From Actinomadura luteofluorescens (GTDB lineage: Bacteria > Actinomycetota > Actinomycetes > Streptosporangiales > Streptosporangiaceae): DNA of 64,000 nucleotides. The position numbers and the translations under genes are program-made. This document shows positions 1 through 7,585 of this stretch, piece by piece. The stretch's first letter is position 1, and each line of letters begins with the position of its first letter. The notes beneath the pieces are model-generated. The model worked only from the letters and a program-made list of their open reading frames with translations, did no database searches and had not been told where the DNA came from. The stretch is taken from positions 4,030,001 to 4,094,000 of the forward strand of contig NZ_JACCBA010000001.1 in NCBI RefSeq assembly GCF_013409365.1. The letters run 5' to 3'.

Positions 1-485
1 AACGCGGCGACCTTGCCGGGTGAGAAGCCCTGGCCGACCATGTCCAGCAGCAGGATCTCGGCCTTGGCGCAGTCGTCATCGTCGAGACGGGCGACAGCGT
101 CGGCGACGGTCGTGGCATAGCCGTAGGACAACTCGCCTCTGGCCAGCAGCTCGGTGACCGCGGGCAGCCGGTGGAGGTGCCGGGCCAGGGTGATGCGTTC
201 TTTGGCGCGCTGATCGCGCATACCCAGCCGTGACCTCAGCCACGCCTGGGCGGAAGGGAAGCCCCAGCGGCGCAGCTCACCGCTCTCGTCGACCCGGGCG
301 ATGAACCCGACCAGCGCACTCTCCTGGACGTCGGAGGCGGCCGCTAACGTCTCGGCCAACTCCATGCACTCCGCGGCAGACTCCGGAGCGGTGCGTGCGG
401 CCAGTTCGGAGGCGATCGCGGCGAGGGCGTTCACCAGTTCCGTGGTGGACGCCTCACCTAGATCCATATCCGTGACCGAACACAT
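1..485 (-). CDS. DUF222 / 13E12-repeat protein, N-terminal part (runs off left edge)
   Basis: The minus strand stays open from an ATG at 485 to the window edge. A second in-frame ATG lies at 467, and neither has a good ribosome binding site. The roughly 160 visible residues are helical and read like the DUF222 region that precedes an HNH nuclease domain in actinobacterial 13E12-repeat proteins. They include an acidic start, a segment like 'SAQAWLRSRLGM', then 'ARHLHRLPAVTELLARGELSYGYATTV' in pieces. The HNH motif, if present, lies outside the window, so activity cannot be judged. One Leu codon is TTA (345-347), which is rare here. The family is multi-copy and often linked to mobile DNA, but nothing mobile is visible next to it. 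Confidence 0.7.
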   Translation of the reverse strand, partial: MCSVTDMDLGEASTTELVNALAAIASELAARTAPESAAECMELAETLAAASDVQESALVGFIARVDESGELRRWGFPSAQAWLRSRLGMRDQRAKERITLARHLHRLPAVTELLARGELSYGYATTVADAVARLDDDDCAKAEILLLDMVGQGFSPGKVAA

Positions 486-685
486 ACACAGAGTTTATCG
501 AACTGGCGGTCGAGCACCCGCCGATACCAAGCCTGATTACTGTCACCACCGCGATAGTCGGAGTCCGATGGGACCGAAATCCGATTCGCGCCCTGGGCGC
601 CTGCGTTTGCCTGCCGGCGGGCCGATCGTTGGTCGGCTCCCGCAGCCTCCTCCCAGCAGCCCCGGACGTAGCGACGTCTGACGAC

Positions 686-975
686 ATGGATGTGATGTAT
701 GAACCTGTGTCCGAGGACGACTTCACCATCAGGCTCACGCGTGATCAGGCGTTGGTGCTCTCCGACCGGCTCGACCGGATGGAGGCCAATGAGCAGTTCG
801 ACAGGCTGGTGAACGAAGACCGAGCAGTGTGGTCGCCGATCCTTCAGATCTCCGGAACGTTGGATAGTCGCTGGCTGAGATCTTCATGCCTGACTGCACC
901 GCTCGTCTTGAAGCGGCCCGAGAACGGCTCAAGGACTCTCTCGGCGACCTTGGGCGTCCACCGGCGGCCCTTTAG
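686..975 (+). pseudogene. Frameshifted small conserved protein (about 95 aa)
   Basis: From ATG 686 the frame reads a compact acidic protein (MDVMYEPVSEDDFTIRL..., then ...SPILQISGTLDSRWL). Near 862-872 the sense moves to another frame, which continues as AEIFMPDCTARLEAARERL and then KDSLGDLGRPPAAL before TAG at 973-975. The first frame alone runs into an unconvincing Arg/Pro-rich tail ending at 994. The joined product is helical at its C-terminus, as expected of a small soluble actinobacterial protein. I do not recognise a named family. A one-base insertion or two-base deletion would explain the break. It could be a true pseudogene or a sequencing error. There is no clear ribosome binding site. 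Confidence 0.5.
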
Positions 976-1166
976 GCCTCGCGGGGCGGGATAGCCATGT
1001 CGCCCTGCCCCTGCCTCTCCCCTGCAACACGTGCGAACCAGAAGATAGGGAGATATTGCGCGATCAGGCCGGGGACGCACTGTGCCATCGGTTCTGCTGG
1101 GAGCTGCGACGCCCTGTGTCACCTGGCGCGTGGTAGTCGGTGGAGTGCCTGCTACGTTGCCGTTTC

Positions 1167-1892
1167 ATGACAACGTGCATGCTGGCGCGGGCGTTCGTGA
1201 ACTCTGAAGGGGCTCACGGAAATCCCGCGTTGGTCGTGGTCGAGCCGGAGGGCGCGACGGCGACGTCCCAGCAGCGTCAGGACCTCGCGGACGATCTCGC
1301 GGTTCCCGCCACCGTGTTCGTCCACGACGCCGCCGAGGGCCGGGTGAGCATCCACAGCAACTATGGGTCGCCCATTCGCTTCGGCGGTCATCCCTCGCTC
1401 GCCACGGTCGAGGTCCTGCACCACCTCGGCTTCCACGTCGCCGCCATCACCCCTGAAGCAGGCCGCGTCTCATGCCGCCGCGATTCCGATGGCACCGTCT
1501 GGCTGACCGCCCCGGCGTCGTGGTCCAAGCCCTGGCGGCACTACCAGATGGACGACGCCGAGGAGATCGACGCGCTGACCGGGCTGCCCGCCGGGGAGGA
1601 CTTCACCCAGGTCTGGGCCTGGATGGACGAACCCGCGGGCCGGGTCCGCGCCCGGCTTTGGGCGCCGCGCATCGGCAAGGGCGAGGACGAGGCGTGCGGT
1701 AGCGCCTCCATGCTGCTGACCCTGAAGCTGGCTCGCCCGCTCGAAGTCCTGCACGGCCGCCACCACTCGCTCATCCTCACCCAGCCTGTGGACGAAGAAC
1801 TCGTCGAGCTCGGAGGACGCTGCGTCCTCGACCCGCCGTCCGACGAGGTCCAGACCAAGGTCGACGCCTTCTATGGCCGGACACCACCCTGA
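1167..1892 (+). CDS. PhzF-family protein lacking the catalytic Glu
   Basis: This 241-aa protein has the PhzF/diaminopimelate-epimerase-like fold signatures. They are the early GNP motif (residues 18-20), 'RFGGHPSLAT' at 71-80 and 'GEDEACGSAS' near 178. PhzF enzymes isomerise small substrates by proton transfer with a Glu in the S-E-T motif after the first strand-helix unit. Here that motif reads P47-A48-T49, so the acid/base Glu is Ala. The rest of the active-site frame is kept, so the protein may bind a ligand without the usual chemistry or may use another residue. I chose ATG 1167; an earlier in-frame codon at 1140 adds nine unconserved residues. No neighbouring pathway gene hints at a substrate. 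Confidence 0.75.
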   Translation: MTTCMLARAFVNSEGAHGNPALVVVEPEGATATSQQRQDLADDLAVPATVFVHDAAEGRVSIHSNYGSPIRFGGHPSLATVEVLHHLGFHVAAITPEAGRVSCRRDSDGTVWLTAPASWSKPWRHYQMDDAEEIDALTGLPAGEDFTQVWAWMDEPAGRVRARLWAPRIGKGEDEACGSASMLLTLKLARPLEVLHGRHHSLILTQPVDEELVELGGRCVLDPPSDEVQTKVDAFYGRTPP

Positions 1893-2018
1893 CCGCAAGG
1901 GGCAGGACACCACGCGGAGAATCAGTTGCGGTGGCTCCCGCCAAGGGCGGGGTTGAGGCAAGGCTTGGGCGCGCTGATAACTGGGAGCGGTCTTCACAGG
2001 TGCTCTTGGAAGGAGAAA

Positions 2019-2062
2019 CGTCCCGGCGTTGGGCGGCTCGATGCCGCCTTTCCGCCGGGACG
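2019..2062. terminator. Long nested hairpin after the PhzF-like gene
   Basis: A 10-bp outer stem (2019-2028 with 2053-2062, CGTCCCGGCG/CGCCGGGACG) encloses a 6-bp inner stem (2032-2037 with 2043-2048) and a 5-nt loop. It lies between the end of the PhzF-like gene and the convergent acetamidase gene. No T-run follows, so this is either a Rho-independent-like actinobacterial terminator or a structured RNA. Confidence 0.5.
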
Positions 2063-2131
2063 CGCTAAAGCAAAGGCCCACGGTGCTACAGCTCAGTGAA
2101 CCTCAGGGTGACTCACCCTTGTTGTTGTGGT

Positions 2132-2152
2132 CGCCGCTGTCACACAGCGGCG
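2132..2152. terminator. Stem-loop downstream of the acetamidase gene
   Basis: A perfect 9-bp stem (CGCCGCTGT/ACAGCGGCG) with a 3-nt loop sits 56 bp past the acetamidase stop. A weaker hairpin (AGGACGG/CCGTCCT, 2164-2190) lies nearer the gene. Together with the nested hairpin at 2019-2062 these fill the 315-bp gap between two convergent genes. I see no gene in that gap. Confidence 0.5.
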
Positions 2153-2207
2153 CTCCCTGCCCCAGGACGGCACCTGCGGCTCCGTCCTGAACGGAAGGGC
2201 CGGCGGA

Positions 2208-3263
2208 CTAGTGCAGTCCGCCGCCCACAACGGGAAGGTCGGCTCCGCCCAGTAGGGGGCGCAGCCGGTCCTTGTGGACCTCGGCGACGATGACCTTGTT
2301 GCCGTTCACCGCCTCGGCGACCTTGAAGTCCGCCAGGAGGCCCGAGAACCTGTAGGCCTCGTCGTCCCGCATCCCCATGACGGCGATGAGGTAGTCGACG
2401 ACCTCCCGGTTGGCGATCCTCATGGCCTCGTCGAGGTCCTCGTGGATCCCCATGCACCAGACGTGATCGGCGTCCTCCGCGCGCGGAAACTTCAAGGCGC
2501 CGCCCTTGTGCACGAGGAACTGGACGGTCACCGCCATGGAGTGCTCGATGGCGGTCTGGCTGACTTCGCCGTGCCCCTGTGCGCCGTGGGTGTCGCCCGT
2601 GTAGAACATGCCGCCCGGCTGGAAGACCGGGAGGTAGAGGGTCGAACCCGCGACGAGGTCGCGAAAGTCCATGTTGCCGCCCCACCGGTCGGGCGGGTTG
2701 GCGGACACGGTGCCGGCCGAAGTCGGTGGCGCGACCGCCATGATCCCCGCGAACGGCCTGAAGGGGATCTCGATGCCGCCCCCGAAGGGGTAGAAGCGCT
2801 GTTCGGGGTCGAGCCGGAACAGGCGGGTGGACCGCCTCTCCAGCAGATCGCCGAGGACTCCGCAGTCCGGGCCGGTGATGTGCACGCCGTAGGGAACGCG
2901 CGGCGAGACGTCCAGGACGCGGACCTCCAGCACGTCGTCCGGTTCGGCGCCCTCGATGCTGATCGGCCCGGTGAGGATGTGGCAACTGGACCCTTCCGGG
3001 CGCGGAATCGTGGCCACTTCCAGCAGTTCGGGCAACACCTGGTCGGCAGGCACCCCCAGTGCCTCGAAGTAGGCGACCGGTCCCTCGGGAACGGTCGCTC
3101 CGACCCAGCTGACGGTCTTGATGGTGACGCACGCACCGGGCTGCACCGTCAGGACGGGTTCCGGGTGGGGTGTGAAGAGACCCCAGCCCGCGGTCTTTCG
3201 GCTGGTCTCCAGTACGACCGGCTTCGGCAAGCCGTCTCGGAGCCTGTCGGGCATCTCACTCAT
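2208..3263 (-). CDS. Acetamidase/formamidase family protein
   Basis: This 351-aa protein matches the FmdA_AmdA family, which hydrolyses formamide, acetamide or related short amides to the acid and ammonia in the cytoplasm. Recognisable blocks are 'GPISIEGAEPDDVLEVRVLDV' in pieces near 100, the middle 'FRPFAGIMAVAP' near 178, and 'FYTGDTHGAQGHGEVSQTAIE' in pieces near 225. The last carries the conserved Asp/His/Glu of the family. Length is close to the usual bacterial range. ATG 3263 has an upstream AAGGGA. It is a single-gene unit, and no amide or urea transporter is adjacent, so the natural substrate is unknown. Confidence 0.85.
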   Translation of the reverse strand: MSEMPDRLRDGLPKPVVLETSRKTAGWGLFTPHPEPVLTVQPGACVTIKTVSWVGATVPEGPVAYFEALGVPADQVLPELLEVATIPRPEGSSCHILTGPISIEGAEPDDVLEVRVLDVSPRVPYGVHITGPDCGVLGDLLERRSTRLFRLDPEQRFYPFGGGIEIPFRPFAGIMAVAPPTSAGTVSANPPDRWGGNMDFRDLVAGSTLYLPVFQPGGMFYTGDTHGAQGHGEVSQTAIEHSMAVTVQFLVHKGGALKFPRAEDADHVWCMGIHEDLDEAMRIANREVVDYLIAVMGMRDDEAYRFSGLLADFKVAEAVNGNKVIVAEVHKDRLRPLLGGADLPVVGGGLH

Positions 3264-3428
3264 AGCGAGAAATCCCTTCTCTGGTTTTCAGGCGCTTGGC
3301 CTTGCCGCCTTGTGCGGCCTTGCAGCGGGGACCGTCCGTCTCCCACCGCAGCGGGCAAGTCCGGACAGGCTGCCGTGAAAGCAGTTCTCATCTAGGAGGT
3401 CGGCGATTCTTTATCCCGGTATGCGAAA

Positions 3429-3457
3429 AGCGCCGGCCCGTTGGACGGGCCGGCGCT
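3429..3457 (-). terminator. Terminator of the 157-aa lipocalin-like gene
   Basis: A perfect 13-bp stem (AGCGCCGGCCCGT paired with its complement) has a 3-nt loop. Read on the minus strand it is followed by CTTTTCG. It lies 23 bp past the stop of the gene at 3480-3950. Confidence 0.8.
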
Positions 3458-3479
3458 CCACGGCGCTGGGTGGGGTGTG

Positions 3480-3950
3480 TCAGATGCGGGTCATGGTGGA
3501 CTGGTATCCGCCGCCGCCCGGGTAGACCCACTCGCCGGCGAGGGAGTCGCCGTCGGCGCTGAAGGTGCCCTTGAAGTAGGCGGGGCTGCCCTTCGCGCCG
3601 CCCCAGATGGTCAGCTGGTCGCCGGTCAGCTCGTAGACGTAGTCGAAGGTGTTTCCGAACGAGTCGTAGTACCGCGACATCACGTCCTCCCCGGCGGGCT
3701 CACCGAACGGGCGGAGGTTGCCGATCACCTCGATGCCTGTGACGGGCTCGCCGAACTGGGTGAGATCGACGTGCTGGAGCAGGAAGTAGCGGCCGGGCAT
3801 CCACTCGTAGCGCACGGTTCCTTCGGCTCCGCCGGTGACCTTCCAGGTGCCGACCAGGCGGTCGAGGGCCTTCACCTCGGTGCTCGGCGGCTCGGGCTCG
3901 TCCATGGGGGTTTCGTTCATGGGGGTTTCGTTCGGGGCGGTCTCGGACAT
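3480..3950 (-). CDS. DUF1579-like / lipocalin-fold hypothetical protein
   Basis: This is a soluble protein of about 156 aa. After a repetitive acidic start (two copies of NETPM) it has the pattern of small beta-barrel DUF1579-like proteins: 'LDRLVGTWKVTGG', then alternating strands with 'RYFLLQHVD', 'VIGNLRPFG', 'SRYYDSFGNTFDYVYEL' and a closing 'GEWVYPGGGGY'. These barrels usually bind a small hydrophobic ligand, and no catalytic residues are known for most of them. ATG 3950 is chosen because GGAGGA lies 5 nt upstream; the preceding GTG would be too close to it. The gene has its own terminator. Function is unknown. Confidence 0.7.
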   Translation of the reverse strand: MSETAPNETPMNETPMDEPEPPSTEVKALDRLVGTWKVTGGAEGTVRYEWMPGRYFLLQHVDLTQFGEPVTGIEVIGNLRPFGEPAGEDVMSRYYDSFGNTFDYVYELTGDQLTIWGGAKGSPAYFKGTFSADGDSLAGEWVYPGGGGYQSTMTRI

Positions 3951-4106
3951 CACGTCCTCCTCTGTAGTGGATGTTCGCCGGTACCTCGGAACGGCTTGAC
4001 CCGTTCCGACATGACACCTGTGTGACGTAGGTCACTTGAGGGCGGTGTCGAGATTCCGGCGGTGGTCCCGAGGTAGCGGCGAGACCCATCGATGAGGAGG
4101 AATCCC

Positions 4107-4760
4107 ATGGTCACCGCCACCGCCCCTTCGGCCCACGCCGACCGCCGCACGTCCCGCGCGCTGATGGCCGGCGCGCTCGCCGGGCCGCTGTTCTTCGGCT
4201 CGGCCGTCACCCAGATGGTCCTGCGGGACGGCTTCGACATCAGACGGCACCCGATCAGCCAGCTCGCCACCGGTGATCTCGGCTGGATCCAGATCGTCAC
4301 GTTCGTGCTCGCGGGACTGGGCGGCGTCGCGCTGGCCGTCGGCCTCAAGCACACGATCACCGAGGGGATCGGCCGGCGGGCCGTGCCGGTCCTCGTCGCG
4401 ATCTTCGGGGTCGGGCTGGTCGCCGCCGGGCTGCTGCCGATGGATCCGGAGAAGGGCTTCCCGGTCGGCACCCCGGAGGGGCCCGTCGACCAGATGTCCT
4501 GGCACGGCGTCGGGCATTCGGTCGCGGCCGCGGTCGCCTTCACCGCCCTGGCCATCGCCGCCGTCATGATGACCGTCCGGTGCGTGCGTCGGCGGGCCGT
4601 GTGGCCGGCCGTGCTGCACGGCGCCGTCGCGCTCGTGCTGCTGGTGCCCATGTCACCGGATCACATGAGCCTGCAGATCGCCCTGAACGGCCTGGTCGCC
4701 TTCACCTGGACGACCGTCGTCGCGCTGTTTCTGCGGCGCCGGGACATGCACCAGGGCTGA
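4107..4760 (+). CDS. DUF998 integral membrane protein
   Basis: This 217-aa protein has about six hydrophobic helices and the DUF998 layout. A first helix ('LMAGALAGPLFFGSAVT') is followed by 'HPISQLATGDLGWIQIVTF' and a central 'LLPMDPEKGF' loop. Further on comes a helix with 'SWHGVGHSVAAAVAF'. DUF998 proteins are uncharacterised membrane proteins of the plasma membrane. The start ATG 4107 follows GAGGAGG at good spacing. The gene lies 57 bp before the DGPF/sigma-factor pair on the same strand and may be co-transcribed with it, a link seen only as proximity here. Confidence 0.8.
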   Translation: MVTATAPSAHADRRTSRALMAGALAGPLFFGSAVTQMVLRDGFDIRRHPISQLATGDLGWIQIVTFVLAGLGGVALAVGLKHTITEGIGRRAVPVLVAIFGVGLVAAGLLPMDPEKGFPVGTPEGPVDQMSWHGVGHSVAAAVAFTALAIAAVMMTVRCVRRRAVWPAVLHGAVALVLLVPMSPDHMSLQIALNGLVAFTWTTVVALFLRRRDMHQG

Positions 4761-4817
4761 CCTGGCTATACACCTGTCACCCGGCCCGCGCACTCTGGAA
4801 CCAAGGGGAGAATCATC

Positions 4818-5189
4818 ATGAAGTACCTGCTGCTCAGCTACACCCCGGCCGCCGCCTGGGACGCCGCGACGGCCGACACTCCGTCGGAGGAGGCGCTCGC
4901 GGCGTTCGCCGAGTACCAGAAGTTCGAGCAGGAGCTGACCGAGACCGGCGAGTTCGTCACCACCGAAGGACTCGGGCATCCGGTGGTCAGCGTCACGGTC
5001 CGCAGGGCGCCGGACGGCGTGGTCGCGACCGACGGGCCGTTCGCCGAGCTCAAGGAGGTTCTGGCCAGCTTCGCCGTGATCGACGTCGCCGGCCGGGAAC
5101 GCGCCGTGGAGATCGCCTCGCGGATCGTCGAGGTGCTCGGGGAGCCGATCGAGATCCGGCCGATCATGGGGGAGGAGTTCACGGGGTGA
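4818..5189 (+). CDS. YCII/DGPF-domain protein, partner of the ECF42 sigma factor
   Basis: This 123-aa protein starts with MKYLLLSY and carries 'ATDGPFAELKEVLASFAVIDV', the DGPF signature of the YCII-related family, near residues 73-93. DGPF genes are the established genomic partners and regulatory targets of ECF42 sigma factors, and the next gene is exactly that type. The two overlap by 4 nt (GTGA), so translation is coupled. The biochemical role of DGPF proteins is not settled. An upstream AAGGGGAG supports the ATG. Confidence 0.9.
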   Translation: MKYLLLSYTPAAAWDAATADTPSEEALAAFAEYQKFEQELTETGEFVTTEGLGHPVVSVTVRRAPDGVVATDGPFAELKEVLASFAVIDVAGRERAVEIASRIVEVLGEPIEIRPIMGEEFTG

Positions 5190-6427
5190 ACGGCGACGTC
5201 GAACGTCTGCTGCGCACGGAGGCGCCGCAGGTGCTCGGCGCCCTGGTGCGGCGCTTCGGCCGGTTCGACATCGCCGAGGACGCCGTCCAGGAGGCGCTGC
5301 TGGCCGCCAGTGGGGACTGGCCCGTCCACGGCGTGCCGAGCGACCCGCGCAGCTGGCTGATCAGGATCGGCTACCGGCGGATGGTCGATCTGCTCCGCTC
5401 CGACCAGGCCCGGCGACGGCGCGAGCACGAGGCCGGGATGTCCGAGTCGGCCCTGCGGGAACCGGCCCGCCAGGCCGGTCCCCCGCAGGAGGTCGACGAC
5501 AGCCTCACCCTGCTGATGCTGTGCTGCCACCCCGCGCTGAGCACCACGTCCCAGGTCGCGCTCACGCTGCGCGCGGTCGGCGGCCTGACGACCGCGGAGA
5601 TCGCGCACGCGCACGGCACGACCGAGGCCACCATGGGGACGCGGATCAGCCGCGCCAAGCAGCGGCTGGCCGGCGCCGGTGCCCGCTTCACTCCCCCGAC
5701 CGACGCCGACCGGGACGCCCGGATGGCCGCCGTGATGCGGGTGCTCTACCTGATCTTCAACGAGGGCTACACGGCCACGGCGGGCCGGGAACTCGCCCGC
5801 GTCGATCTGACCAGCGAGGCGATCCGGCTGACCCGCATGCTCCACGCATCGCTCCCCGGCGACGCCGAGGCGGCGGGACTGCTGGCGCTGATGCTGCTCA
5901 CCGACTCCCGCCGACATGCGCGCGCCGGCGCCGACCACGAACTGGTGCCGCTGGACGAGCAGGACCGCACGCGCTGGGACCCCGACCTGATCCGCGAGGG
6001 CACCGAGCTGATCGACAGCGTCTGGAATCGCGGCGCGGCGGGCCCCTACCGGCTCCAGGCCGCCATCGCCGCCGTGCACGCGGCGGCCGCGTCGCCGGAG
6101 GAGACCGACTGGCCGCAGATCGCGATGCTGTATCTCTGGCTCGAACGCCTCACCCCGACCGCGCCGATCATGCTCAGCCGCGTGGTGGCGGTCGCCCAAG
6201 CGTACGGACCGGTCCGGGGTCTGGCCCTCCTGGACGACCTCAACAGCCGGCACCACCTGGACCGGGACCCCCTCACCCGGCAGCGCGAACGCGCCGTCCG
6301 CGCCCATCTTCTGCAGATGACCGGCGAGCATGCGTCCGCCGCCGACCTGTACCGCCAGGCGGCCGCCCTGACCGACAACCAGGTCGAGCAGCGCTACCTC
6401 CTCACCAAGGCCGACCGCCTCGCCTGA
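5186..6427 (+). CDS. ECF42-type RNA polymerase sigma factor
   Basis: This 413-aa protein starts at GTG 5186 inside the stop of the DGPF gene. Region 2 spans roughly residues 5-75 ('FDIAEDAVQEALLAA'), and region 4 spans about 105-165 ('LMLCCHPALS', 'GLTTAEIAHA'). A long C-terminal helical extension follows, with 'YLIFNEGY' near 195 and TPR-like repeats to the end. In ECF42 factors this extension replaces a classical anti-sigma factor in controlling activity. No anti-sigma gene is present here, as expected for the group. The likely regulon is its own DGPF operon. Confidence 0.92.
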   Translation: MNGDVERLLRTEAPQVLGALVRRFGRFDIAEDAVQEALLAASGDWPVHGVPSDPRSWLIRIGYRRMVDLLRSDQARRRREHEAGMSESALREPARQAGPPQEVDDSLTLLMLCCHPALSTTSQVALTLRAVGGLTTAEIAHAHGTTEATMGTRISRAKQRLAGAGARFTPPTDADRDARMAAVMRVLYLIFNEGYTATAGRELARVDLTSEAIRLTRMLHASLPGDAEAAGLLALMLLTDSRRHARAGADHELVPLDEQDRTRWDPDLIREGTELIDSVWNRGAAGPYRLQAAIAAVHAAAASPEETDWPQIAMLYLWLERLTPTAPIMLSRVVAVAQAYGPVRGLALLDDLNSRHHLDRDPLTRQRERAVRAHLLQMTGEHASAADLYRQAAALTDNQVEQRYLLTKADRLA

Positions 6428-6480
6428 CCTCAGGCGACGGCGCGGCCGGCCTTCGGGAGCGACGGACTCGCATGGCTTGG

Positions 6481-6494
6481 ATATCGAGATATCG
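6481..6494 (-). promoter_or_regulatory. Candidate ArsR-family operator, copy 1
   Basis: On the minus strand this reads CGATATCTCGATAT, two CGATAT half-sites. It sits 37 bp before the regulator start and matches copy 2 at 6876-6889 in 13 of 14 bases. This supports autoregulation. Confidence 0.65.
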
Positions 6495-6531
6495 TGGTCT
6501 GTCGGTTTGACCGGACGAAGGGGATCGGCTG

Positions 6532-6864
6532 ATGGGCGCTGCGGCGGAGTTGGGGTCGGAGGAGCTGATCGAGGTGTTCAAGGCCCTCGGCAACCCCGCC
6601 CGTCTGCAGATCATGCAGTGGCTGAAGGACCCCGAGCGGCACTTCGGCGAGTGGGAGCCGATCGCGGACCGCCGGGAGGTCGGCGTGTGCGTCACGCACA
6701 TCCAGGCCAAGGCGGGGCTCGCCCAGTCGACCGTCTCCAGCTACATGAGCACGCTCGAACGGGCCGGGCTCGTGCGTCCCACCCGGGTGGGCAAGTGGAC
6801 CCACTACCGGCGGGACGAGGAGCGGCTGGCGCGACTGGCGGAGGCGGTCACCGTCACCATCTGA
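6532..6864 (+). CDS. ArsR-family winged-helix regulator
   Basis: This 110-aa protein has the ArsR fold: 'EVFKALGNPARLQIMQWL' at about residues 14-31, a recognition helix 'GLAQSTVSSYMSTLERAGLV' near 63-82, and a wing 'RVGKWTHYRRD'. No CxC metal site is visible, so it probably senses something other than a heavy metal. It lies 34 bp before a flavodoxin-fold oxidoreductase gene. The near-identical sites before both genes suggest it represses itself and that gene. ATG 6532 follows a weak GGGGAT. Confidence 0.85.
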   Translation: MGAAAELGSEELIEVFKALGNPARLQIMQWLKDPERHFGEWEPIADRREVGVCVTHIQAKAGLAQSTVSSYMSTLERAGLVRPTRVGKWTHYRRDEERLARLAEAVTVTI

Positions 6865-6875
6865 TTGACGAATCG

Positions 6876-6889
6876 CGATATGTCGATAT
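6876..6889 (+). promoter_or_regulatory. Candidate ArsR-family operator, copy 2
   Basis: CGATATGTCGATAT lies in the 34-bp gap between the regulator and the oxidoreductase start at 6899. It is the same motif as 6481-6494, in the opposite orientation. It would block initiation or an internal promoter of the second gene. Confidence 0.65.
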
Positions 6890-6898
6890 GATTTTCTC

Positions 6899-7585
6899 AT
6901 GTCGACCTCGGACGCTGCTCCCGTCGCCCTGATCGTCCACGCTCACCCCGAGCCCCACTCGTTCAGCACCGCCCAGATGACCACCGCGGCCCAGGCCCTG
7001 CGCGACGCCGGTTACCGCGTCGACGTCCTCGATCTCTACTCCGACGCCTGGGCGCCGACCCTCGCCCGCGACGACTTCGCATCGGCGGAGGGCTACTTCA
7101 AGCCGCAGGCCGAGCAGATGCGCGCGGTCAAGGACGGGACGCTCGACGCGACCGTCCAGGCCCACCTTGACCGGCTGCTGGACGCCGACCTGCTGGTGCT
7201 GTCGTTTCCGCTCTGGTGGTTCTCGCTGCCCGCCATCCTCAAGGGGTGGGTGGACCGGGTCTTCGCCATGGGCGCGGTCTTCGGAGGGGACTACGGCCTC
7301 TTCGGCGACGCGGCGCTCGCAGGAAAACGAGCGATGCTGTTGTTCACGACCGGCGGGCCTAGCGAGATGTTCCAGCCTGGCATCTTCGGCTCCATGGACG
7401 ACTTCCTCTTCCACATCCATCGCGGAATGCTGGAATTCGTCGGCTACCAGGTGCTCGACCCCGTCATCACGTATGGACCGGCCCACATGGTCGACCAGGA
7501 ACGAGCAGCGGCGCTGGAGATGGTCCAAGAGTCCATCACGCGCATCGCAGCAGGTCCTAGGCCACGCGACGCCTCATTGGTGTGA
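6899..7585 (+). CDS. NAD(P)H-dependent flavodoxin-fold oxidoreductase (quinone reductase type)
   Basis: This 228-aa protein has the NQO1/MdaB-like flavodoxin fold. The FMN/FAD phosphate loop region is 'VHAHPEPHSFSTAQM' (residues 14-28). The segment 'LVLSFPLWWFSLPAILKGWVDRVF' in pieces near 99-122 is characteristic of NAD(P)H dehydrogenase (quinone) proteins. A later 'LLFTTGGPSEMF' forms the other flavin wall. Such enzymes reduce quinones or electrophiles by two electrons. An ArsR-type regulator in front suggests induction by a quinone-like or electrophilic compound; this is inference. Its 3' end overlaps the convergent hydrolase gene by 12 bp. Confidence 0.88.
   Translation: MSTSDAAPVALIVHAHPEPHSFSTAQMTTAAQALRDAGYRVDVLDLYSDAWAPTLARDDFASAEGYFKPQAEQMRAVKDGTLDATVQAHLDRLLDADLLVLSFPLWWFSLPAILKGWVDRVFAMGAVFGGDYGLFGDAALAGKRAMLLFTTGGPSEMFQPGIFGSMDDFLFHIHRGMLEFVGYQVLDPVITYGPAHMVDQERAAALEMVQESITRIAAGPRPRDASLV

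Noticed and set aside
1470..2081. 203-codon minus-strand frame opposite the PhzF-like gene
   Set aside because: Shadow frame; the plus-strand protein has family motifs and the hairpin at 2019-2062 lies inside this frame.
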